Assembly (NCBI GenBank): GCA_963921195.1
Contig: OY992536.1
Span: 98,109,550-98,173,549 of the forward strand
DNA from: Pegoplata infirma
Taxonomy: Eukaryota > Arthropoda > Insecta > Diptera > Anthomyiidae
Length of the DNA: 64,000 nt
Reading direction: 5' to 3'
Shown here: positions 55,047 through 64,000 of the stretch, piece after piece
How positions within the stretch are numbered: the first letter of the stretch is position 1
Layout: the number at the start of each line of letters is the position of its first letter
Translations under genes and position numbers: made by a program
The notes under the pieces: generated by a model
What the model was told of the DNA's origin: nothing
What the model saw: the letters and a program-made list of their open reading frames with translations, nothing else
Database searches by the model: none

Positions 55047-56349
55047 ATCGATAACAGAAAATTTTATATAGAAAATTCTATAGTTATCGATATATCGATA
55101 ACAGAAAATTTTTAATAGAAAATAACATAGTTATCGATAACAGAAAATTGTCTATTGAAAATTCTATATATCGATAACAGACAATTTTCTATAGAAAAAC
55201 TATAGCTATCGATAACAGAAAATATTCTATAGAAAATTCTATAGTTGTCGAAAACAAAAAATTTTCTATAAAAGTTTTTTATATATTGATAATAGAAAAT
55301 TGTCTATATGAAATTCTGTAGTTATCGACATATCGATATACATTTATTTATATCGATAACAGAAATTCTCTATAGAAAATTCTATAGTTATCGATCCATC
55401 GATAAAAGAAAAATTTCCATAGAAAATCCAATAGTTATCGATATATCGATAACAGACAAATTTTTATAGAAAATTCTATAGTTATCGCTATATCGATAGC
55501 AGAAAATGTTTTATAGAAAATTCTATAGTCATCGATACATCGATTACAGAAAATTTTTTATAGAAAATTCTATAGTTATCACTCTATCGATAAAATAAAT
55601 TTTTCTATAGAAAATTCTGTAGTTAGCGATAACAGAAAAATTTATAGAAATTTATATAGTTATTGTTAACAGAAAATATTAACAGAAAAAATTCTATAGT
55701 TATCGATATATCAATTTTAGAAAATTTTTTATAGAAAATTCGAAAGTTATCGATATATCGATAACATAAAATTTTCTATTACAAATTATATAGTTATCGA
55801 TATATCGATAACAGAGCATTTTTTATAGAAAATTTTATAGTTATCGACATATCGATATGTCGATACATCGATTACAGGATATTCTCTATACAAAATTCTA
55901 TAGTTATCCATACATCGACAGAAAATTCTGTAGTTATCGATATGTCGATAACAGAAAACTTTTTATATAAAATTCTATAGTTATCGATATATCAATAACA
56001 GAAAGATTTCTAAAGGGAAATTCTGTTGTTAATGATAATAAAAAATATTCCACAGTAAATTCCATAGTTATCGATATATCGATAATTTTCTATTAAAAAT
56101 TCCATAGTTATCAATATATCGATTACAGAAATTTTTCTATTAAAAATTCCATGATAATCGATATATCAGTTACAGCAAATTTTCTATAGAAAATTCTATA
56201 GTTATCTTAATAGGGATTACAGAAAATGTTCTAAAGAAAATTCTATTGTTACGATATATCAATTACAGATAACTTTCTATAGAAAATTCTACAGTTATCG
56301 ATACATCGATAGGAGATAATTTTCTATAGAAAATTCTATACTTCTTCTA
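55047..56349. repeat. Satellite S2, array left of the 3.2 kb element
   Basis: Units of about 47 bp: ATCGATAACAGAAAATTTTC, TATAGAAAATTCTATAG, TTATCGATAT. Each unit holds two nested palindromes, TTTTCTATAGAAAA and TATCGATATATCGATA. About 1.3 kb with moderate divergence. Short frames with repeated YIDNYRI peptides come from the period only. Confidence 0.9.
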
Positions 56350-57512
56350 TACCACTGTGCTACAAATGAGCAAAAATAAAATATGCAGGGGTTCTCATAT
56401 GAAAATTCGGGTTGGTTGGAGTCCATAGAGTACTGATATACTCATAGTTTTTCTGGATCACTTCGTTAAGTACGTTTTTTATTGGCAAATGTGTTGAAAA
56501 ACGGCAATTCTTAAATTACAACTTTAAAAAATTATTTCTTTGTTAGTTTGCAACCGATTTTCGATTTTATAGATTTTTTTGAAAGGTATAAGTCTTACCT
56601 TTTAAACAAAACAAAAATATTAAAAATCGATCACGAATTGGCTGAGCTACGATCGTTTAAGTTAAAAAAAATCCAATTTTTTGAAAAATTTGTCATGTTC
56701 TTTATACTCTAAGTTGAAAGTGCATCATTAAACAATTTTTTTTTTATTTTTGTATAAAAGCATAGTAAAGTAGCTTTCCAAAACACCAAAAAACATTACA
56801 ATCGGTTAAAAAATGAATGAGTTATGCTAAGTTTCGTGATAGGACATTTTTAATTTTTTTCAGAAATGCTTGTAATTCAGGTATTATTCATAATTCTTAT
56901 TGCTAGTAGAAATTTTATGTGCCTATGCATATAAACAAGAGATGGTAACATAATTAGATTTGTGCGTGATTGACACATGATCACAAGTGTGATTTAAAAT
57001 CAATTTTACTCACGTCGTTGTAAGTGAGTGTCAGTGGAATAAAAAAGTGTGAGTGAAATAAAAAAAATTTCAGAACCCGTTCTGAAATTTTCCATTTTTT
57101 AAAAAAGTCAATTTATAAAAAATCCGGCCACATTTGTTTTTTTTTGTAAATTTTTTTTTAAAGATTAGATGTTTGTCTAAGAGATGGTCACGTGAGTGAA
57201 TTTTAACTTTCATAATAATTTTTCTTCTAACACTCACTCACAATCACGTGTGTAAATTTAATACAACTCACACTCACGTACGCCGATGCAAGAGTCACTC
57301 ACGCTAACTAAATCGCATTTGAATATTAATTTTCATAACAATTTTGTAATTTGCTTGTATTTTCTTGTTTCAACGAAGTGAATGACTACTAAATATTTGC
57401 ATTAGTCACACGCTTATTTGAACCAAGCAAATTACCAAATTGTCATGAAATTCAAATGCGATTTCTCGAAAATAACGAAAAAAACACATTACAATTTTTT
57501 TTGTGTGGATAG

Positions 57513-58239
57513 TAGGGTGTTCAATTAATCGGGTTTTTTTATTGTTCGATTAAACGATTAATCGAAATTTGCCATTTTTAAATTATTCGATTAAACGAAT
57601 AATATTTTAAAATTGTTCGATTAATCGAATAATTACAAATTCAGAAATTTTCGAAATTACAATATTTTTTTTCGACAATTTTAGAAAAAATTGGTACTTG
57701 AGTAAATAAACAATATTGATTCCAATATTAAAACAAAGCGAAATTTAAGTTTTCTGCTAATTTGTTTGAGAAAAATAATTTTGGAGATTTGAAAAATGTG
57801 TAGAATTCAAAAACAATGTTTTTGCCAAATTTATATGTATTACCGATATCACAAAAAAAAATTATTTGACATTTGGGAAAATCTTAAACAAAAACTCGGA
57901 ACTTTGACCGATTTTAGCGCGGTCATATAGTTAACTGATTTGGCCCAAAATTTGGCAGCGAAAATCCGAAAAGGTTTAAAGTAAGGACCACTCAAGTTAA
58001 CATGAATGCTTCTTTTTTTAATTCCAACGGCCACATACATTTAGTTTGTTTATTGGATTAAAAACTTTTAAAAATTATACATATTTCCAGAAAAACTATA
58101 TATTATTATTATTCGATTAATCGACATAAATTCTTCGATTAATCCTTTAATCGAAATTAGCAATTTTAAATTAATCGAACAATTATTCGTCTAAAATTAT
58201 TCGATTAATCGAACAAGAATTAATCGACTGAACACCCTA
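57513..58239. mobile_element. hAT element, TAGGGTGTTCAA ends, 727 bp
   Basis: Left TAGGGTGTTCAATTAATCG, right TCGACTGAACACCCTA. Perfect 8-bp TSD GTGGATAG at 57505-57512 and 58240-58247. Sub-terminal ATTCGATTAATCGAA words at both ends resemble those of 1325-2119. Lies in the loop of the giant foldback element, so it is younger than the loop sequence. Confidence 0.95.
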
Positions 58240-58253
58240 GTGGATAGACAAAC

Positions 58254-58937
58254 TAGAGATGGGAACATGAGCAGATAAGAGCGTGAGTGTGACTGAATTC
58301 AATTTTACTCACGTGATTGTGAGTGAGTGTGAGAAAGATTATTGCGTGAAAGAGTGAGCGTGAGTTGATTTTTTTGCGTGAGTTTGCGTGATTTATTTTC
58401 TCTTCATATTTCCTTTCATTCCAAAAAAAGCAACAAAAAAAATGTAAAATTTAGCTTAACTTCAGATTTCGTCCCGAAAAAATCAAAACAAATGTATAAT
58501 TTTAGACTTTGCTGAAAATTTTGAAAGATTTTTGAAATTATTTTTAGTATAAATAAGAATATCGTGAGTGTGAGTCAACGTTAGCGTGAGTGACTCTTGC
58601 ATCGGCGTACGTGAGTGTGAGTTGTATTAAATTTACACACGTGATTGTGAGTGAGTGTTAGAAGAAAAATTATTATGAAAGTTAAAATTCACTCACGTGA
58701 CCTTCTCTTAGACAAACATCTAATCTTTAAAAAAAAATTTACAAAAAAAAACAAATGTGGCCGGATTTTTTATAAATTGACTTTTTTAAAAAATGGAAAA
58801 TTTCAGAACGGGTTCTGAAATTTTTTTTATTCCACTGACACTCACTCACAACGACGTGAGTAAAATTGATTTTCAATCACGCTCACTTGTGATCATGTGT
58901 CAATCACGCACAAATCTAATTATGTTACCATCTCTTG
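58254..58937. mobile_element. GTGAGT-family element spanning the loop and right arm
   Basis: Starts TAGAGATGGGAACATGAGC and ends GTTACCATCTCTTG. The interior has runs of GTGAGTGTGAG, CACGTGATTGTGAGTGAGTG and the inverse. A mirror of its right half is present in the left arm from 56938 (AAGAGATGGTAACATAATTA). It has therefore become part of the foldback arms. Confidence 0.5.
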
Positions 58938-59513
58938 TTTATATGCATAGGCACATAAAATTACTACTAGCAATAAGAATTATGAATAATACCTGAATTA
59001 CAAGCATTTCTGAAAAAAATTAAAAATGTCCTATCACAAAACTTAGCATACCTCATTCATTTTTTAACCGATTGTTATGTTTTTTGGTGTTTTGGAAAGC
59101 TACTTTACTATACTTTTATACAAAAATAAAAAAAAAATTGTTTAATGATGCACTTTCAACTTAGAGTATAAAGAACATAACAAATTTTTAAAAAAATTGG
59201 ATTTTTTTTAACTTAAACGATCATAGCTCAGCCAATTCTTAATCGATTTTTAATATTTTTGTTTTGTTTAAAAGGTAAGACTTATACCTTTCAAAAAAAT
59301 CTATAAAATCGAAAATCGGTTGCAAACTAACAAAGTAATAATTTTTTAAAGTTGTAATTTAAGAATTGCCGTTTTTCGACACATTTGCCAATAAAAAACG
59401 TGCTTAACGAAGTGATCCAGAAAAACTATGAGTATATCAGTACTCTATGGACTCCAACCAACCCGAATTTTCATATGAGAACCCCTGCATTTTTTTGGTG
59501 TAGCACAGTGTAC

Positions 59514-60790
59514 TTATCGATACATCGATAGGAGATCATTTTCTATAGAAAATTCTATACTTATCGATATATCGATAACAGAAAACATTCTATAGAAAAT
59601 TCTATAGTTATCGATATATCGATAACTATAGTTATCAATATAACCGATAACATCAAATTTTCTATTGAAAATTCTATAGTTATTGATATATCGATTGTAG
59701 AAAATTTTCAATAACAAATTCTATAGTTATCGATGCATTGATAACAGCAAATTCTATAGTTATCGATGTATCGATAGCAGAAAATTTCTATAGCAAATTC
59801 TATAGAGATCGATATATCAACAACAAAAAATTTTCTATAGAAAATTCTATAGTTTTCGAATAGAGAACATTTTTTATACGAAATTCTATAGTTATCGATG
59901 TATCGATAACTAGATATTATATTTTCTATAGAAAATTCTATAGTTATCAATATGTCGATAACAGAAAAATTTTCTAAAGAAAATTTCATAGTTATCCATA
60001 TATCGGTAAAAGAAATTATTTTCTAGAAAATTCTATAGTAAAAGATAATAGAAAATTTTCTATAGAAAATTCCATAGTTATCGATGTATCGATTACAGAA
60101 AATTTTCTATAGAAAATTGTGTATCGATAACAGAAATTTTTTACAGAAAATTCTATCAGTGATCGATTCTAAATTATCGATATATCGATAACAGAAAAGT
60201 TTCTGTAGAAGGTTTTATAGTTAACACTATATCGATAACAGAAAATTTTCTATAGAAAATTCTATAGTTATCGATATATCGATAGCAGAAAATTTTGTAT
60301 AAAAGGTTTTATAGCTATCGATATAGTGATTACAAAAAATTTTCTGTAAAAAATTCTATAGTTATCCATTTACGGATAACAGAAATTTTACTATCGAAAA
60401 TTCTATTGTTATCGATATATCGATAACAGAAATTTTTCTATTCCATTGTTATCGATAATAAAAAATTTTCTACAGAAAATTCCATAGTTATCGATATAAC
60501 GATAACCGAAAATTTTCTAGAGAAAATTCTACTGTTGTCCATTTATCGATAACAGAAAATTTTGTATTGAAAATTCTATAATTATCGAAAAAGGAAAATT
60601 TTCTATTCAAAATTCTATAGTTATCGATATATCGATAGCAAAAAATTTGGTATTGAAAATTTATAGTTATCGATATATTGATAACAGAAAATTTTCTATA
60701 GAAAATTCTTTACTAATCGATATACCGATAATAGAAAAATTTCTATAGAAAATTTTGTAGTTATCGACACATCGATAACTGAAAATATTA
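59514..60790. repeat. Satellite S2, array right of the 3.2 kb element
   Basis: Continuation of the S2 array at 55047-56349 with the same 47-bp unit. The junction unit (CGATACATCGATAGGAGATC) matches the last unit left of the element. About 1.3 kb, decaying after 60750. Confidence 0.9.
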
Positions 60791-62135
60791 TTCACGAATA
60801 AATTATTTTATAACTCTGCTAAAAACAAACATCCATAGATAAAATATGATCATAGGTGAGGGCAATAAAATAAATATAAACAAACAAAAAAATATGTAAC
60901 CGTACCAAAAAAGACGTGTTCTGGCGTTTGTATGTTGTCAAATTGTCGTCAACATAAACATAAAAATTATACAGGCATGTAAATTTTGTTCTTGTTTTGT
61001 CGTCTATTTATTTGTCGTCCAAAAGGATGAAAATAAAGTCATAAACAATTTGTCATTGTGCGCGTATGTACATACATAAATATTTTTATTATTGAATAAT
61101 TTTTATGCATGTACGATATAGATTTTCAAATGCACATAACTGTAGAAATTATGTTAGACATGAAATGACATAAAACGTGTTGAATTAGTTTGAATTCTTT
61201 CATATTTTGAAGTATTCTACTAGTTCCAGACTATTGTAATTATGCAATTGTTATAGTTTGTCATATTTAGTTCGAAAGGAGCATTGTCATTGAATGTCGT
61301 TTGAAAAAAAGGGTTTTATGGTTATGGCCTTCTAATGAAATGAGTTCAGATATGTTATGGTTTTTTTGACAGGTATTTCCATAATCCTTTTTTTTCTTGG
61401 TTGCTGTTTTTAAAGAGAATTGAATTGTTTTATAAATATGGTCTAGTTTTAGTTAGTTATGGTTTAATTTAAAACAAAGATTTTCTATTAGATGCGCTTA
61501 AATATTTAAGGACTTAAAGAAATGTAGATATTCTAAAATTTATCATTTCCAAAATTTTCTATAATACTCAATCAGTTTTTGCTATTTTTAGCAAAGTTTT
61601 AGCTACTTTTTGGCTTTAAAATTGAATTTTTTGATAATTAAAAATGAAAAATTTTAAATTTAATTAAATAATTATTGTACGCCAAACGTTTAAAACACAT
61701 CCAACATTCACTTTTTATAATTTGTTACTCTCATTTCTAAATGTTAGAGAAATTAAAACTAAACATCATTTAAAAACGAAAGACTTAAGAAACAAACTTT
61801 AAAGTTAAAACTCACATACATAATTTAAACAACATTATACGGTTGTTTGTTTTATTTATTTTAAACAAAATATTTCTTAATTTTTTTTATTACAATTTTT
61901 AAATTATTTGTTTCGCTTCAATTCGTTGCAATTAAGCGGATTCTGTTCAATTTAATTTCTGTTTCTTTTCATTTCACAACAAAAAAAGAAAAAAAAAAAT
62001 AGAAAATAATAAGAAGGCGAGGTTTGTCAACAACTGAAACAAATCAAACTAATAATTACCACAACAAATAAAGTAATAACAATTTAAAACAAATACATAA
62101 ACATGACAAAAAATTTTAAAAGAAAAACATAAAAT
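60791..62135. other. A/T-rich DNA, no feature recognised
   Basis: No coding motif, RNA gene or bounded element seen. Confidence 0.5.
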
Positions 62136-62139
62136 CATA

Positions 62140-62806
62140 ATGTTAGCGAGTCGAAGATGGGAGTTATTTATTACACTATGCAAGAAATTCAGAGTTTTGC
62201 TTATAACTTTTGAACCACTGCAGCGATTTTGCTGAAATTCAATACCAATCAGACCTAGAGAACGACAAATATATATTAATTGTAGAATATTGTTTTGGTA
62301 AAAAAAAAATTAGAAAAAATTATCTAAAAATTAAAAAATGCTTTATAAATTTAAAAAAGGCTCTAAAAAGTGAAAAAAATGCTCTAAAAATATGCTCTTA
62401 TGCTCAAATATGCAAAAAATATGCTCTTAAGGCTAAAATATGAAAAAATGTGCTCTAACAAATCGATGCCAGATTTCTTAAAATCTTCTGAAACGAATAA
62501 ATACCTTACCCCTCAATCAATACAATGCGCAGGAAAAAGCATGATACTGCATATTTTTGGTTTCCCTGCTTATAACTATTGAACCACTTGTCCGATTTTG
62601 TTGGACTGCAATACGAACCTGACGAGGTAAATGACCAACATATATGCCAAACTTCAGAAGCTTCCGTAAAGTCTTTCAAAAGTTAGCGTGTTTTCAACAG
62701 ACAGAAAAATCGATCGAGGATTTGCGGTCCTAGACCAATATTTTGAGGTGTTACAAACGAAATGACAAAATTATATATACCCTCTATCACTAGAGTAGAG
62801 GGTATA
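62140..62806 (+). mobile_element. GTCY-related element with CCCTCTATCACTAGAGTAGAGGG end
   Basis: The 3' end has the inverted pair TATACCCTCTA / TAGAGGGTATA around TCACTAGAG, as in the family at 34.0 kb. The interior has two related blocks: GCTTATAACTTTTGAACCAC near 62198 and GCTTATAACTATTGAACCAC near 62568. It holds tandem ATGCTCTTA/AAAAATATGC words. The 5' limit is uncertain. Confidence 0.5.
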
Positions 62807-62809
62807 AAA

Positions 62810-63495
62810 ATGGCAAGCGTTTAAAGTGCTCGCATGCAAAAGGTATTCTATTTCCAGCTTCCAAAATTAAGCTCGCAAATACCTTAGCTATGACCATTTC
62901 AAATTTCTTTGCAATCGTTACAGTACTTACTAATGCCTGAATTATTTTCAAAAAATTAGTCAAATCTCCCATCTGTGGTATAAATATACAGATCACATTT
63001 AGAGTTGATTTCTAATGAAAACTTAATAACATGTTTAATTGCCAAGAAAAACAACAAAAAAAACATGATCAAATTATAATGACCATGACTACCAAGTTGG
63101 TTTGGATATTAATTAAAGAGCCACCAACTATAAATTTTTAAGAATTAACCACAGTCTGACTCTCCGGCCAAAACGATAGCATTTTTAATAGTATTTTTAA
63201 AATATGGGGAAAATATGGGGAATTGTTATGAGCGAAAACGTGAAAAATATTTTCATTAGTACCATACACTGAGGGGAAAAATCGTAGTCAAATCAAAAAT
63301 TTTCGTACTCATTTTTATATTTCTCAAGTTTCTTAAAAACATTTTAATAACAAAATTGGAGTTTTTTTAAAATTTAACATGTTTCGGTATTGATTTTAAA
63401 ATATATTATTTTGAATTTAGTATTCAAGAACTACTTTTTAATTTCATGATGGTGCCATGTTGAACATTTTCATTTTGATCATAAAAATAATTAAA
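62810..63495. other. Unassigned A/T-rich DNA
   Basis: No gene or repeat boundary recognised. Confidence 0.5.
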
Positions 63496-63499
63496 ATTA

Positions 63500-63920
63500 A
63501 AATTAATTATTTTTAATTCCGATTAATTTTTATTAAAAAATAAAATTTTTTTATTCGACCCTTAAAATATTATATTTTGAGTAGGTTTCTTCTAGCTCGT
63601 GGTCATAATTTCCTTTACTAATTAAAACTATGATATTCTCATAGAATAATTTTCAAGAAAATTATTTTTCTGTTTTAAATTTATTTATGTTGGTCATTTT
63701 TTGCAAGACTTAATAGACACGTGTTTCGAGATTTGTCAGATCCCATTGTCAAGTTCATTTAGCAAAAATAAAAACCCTATACTACAAGTAGCAAAGGGTC
63801 TTTAATGACAATCGTTAATGATCAAACTAAAATATTAATACTTATTCGACTCTACTCTCATTGGGAATTAGAAGACGAAAATTGCTAGAAGAAAACCTAC
63901 TCAAAATATAAAATTATTTT
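63500..63920 (+). mobile_element. Family C repeat, copy 3, with inverted ends
   Basis: Same order as copies at 5.6 and 10.1 kb. Here the left TATTTTGAGTAGGTTTCTTC and right GAAGAAAACCTACTCAAAATA form an inverted repeat of about 35 bp with AATTATTTTTAATT beyond it. This suggests a TIR-type element of about 0.4 kb. These inverted ends are not obvious in the other two copies. Confidence 0.6.
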
Positions 63921-64000
63921 TAATTTTAAATTAAACATGAATTACATTTTAAATTAATTATGTTCATCTTTGATCTGAACTAGTGCCCCCCCATTTCTCG

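Larger units (their letters stand above)
56353..59510. mobile_element. Giant foldback element, CACTGTGCTACA ends, 3158 bp
   Basis: Ends CACTGTGCTACA and TGTAGCACAGTG with TAC on each side (56350-56352 and 59511-59513). The arms, 56353 to about 57305 and about 58575 to 59510, are inverted repeats of roughly 0.95 kb with only scattered differences. The central 1.27 kb contains GTGAGT-type sequence and a hAT MITE (57513-58239). Same terminal motif and TAN duplication as 32420-33702. It is inserted in S2: matching S2 text with CGATACATCGATAGGAGAT occurs on both sides. No transposase frame. Confidence 0.85.

Noticed and set aside
59514..59989. Open frames with repeated YIDNYRIFY peptides
   Set aside because: By-product of the 47-bp S2 satellite; no start context or domain.

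Overview
This window looks like a stretch of a large, repeat-rich insect genome, most probably a higher (calyptrate-type) fly. The reasons are strong A/T bias, no bacterial gene organisation, fly-type (CAA)n tracts, RNase H-bearing non-LTR retrotransposon remnants, GTCY-microsatellite elements resembling dipteran DINE-1/mini-me/Helentron elements, and an errantivirus-type envelope ORF. The species assignment is inference. I see no host protein-coding exon, rRNA or functional tRNA gene that I can support. The region reads as intergenic, intronic or heterochromatic DNA made of nested transposable elements and satellites.

Layout. 0-14 kb: nested DNA transposons, with four hAT-like or Harbinger-like elements bounded by clean target-site duplications (TSDs), two decayed LINEs on the minus strand (2.5-3.9 kb and 7.3-9.7 kb), and tRNA-derived SINEs. 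14-26 kb: a graveyard of one RNase H-bearing LINE lineage. It includes 3' ends, a tandem duplication at about 16 kb, the best-preserved copy at 19.6-23.5 kb (endonuclease, RT and RNase H recognisable but frame-broken, with mutated catalytic motifs), and a copy at 25-26 kb split by a hAT MITE. 26.9-38.4 kb: GTCY elements, a 1.28 kb palindromic transposon, and two 2 kb arrays of a 35-bp satellite (S1) whose unit carries the palindrome CTCAGATTCTGAG. 39.8-52.7 kb: composite TIR elements, tRNA-like modules, more GTCY elements, a 1.1 kb foldback element, and a 1.75 kb hAT element whose interior consists of S1 satellite. 52.7-60.8 kb: a second satellite (S2, about 47 bp, TATCGATATATCGATA core) lies on both sides of a 400-codon env ORF with its putative 3' LTR, and on both sides of a 3.2 kb element with near-identical 0.95 kb inverted arms. 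60.8-64 kb: mostly unassigned A/T-rich DNA, one more GTCY element, and a third copy of a roughly 0.38 kb repeat family.

The features do not form a pathway; they form a history of insertions. Relative ages follow from nesting, for example SINE in LINE, hAT in LINE, hAT in GTCY element, and Harbinger-like MITE in hAT. The most unusual points are: S1 satellite inside a precisely bounded hAT element; S1 and S2 sharing a core block; an env ORF that stays open among otherwise decayed elements and sits inside S2; and two long palindromic elements ending in CACTGTGCTACA with 3-bp TAN duplications. All family names are from motif recognition by eye. No database search was run.
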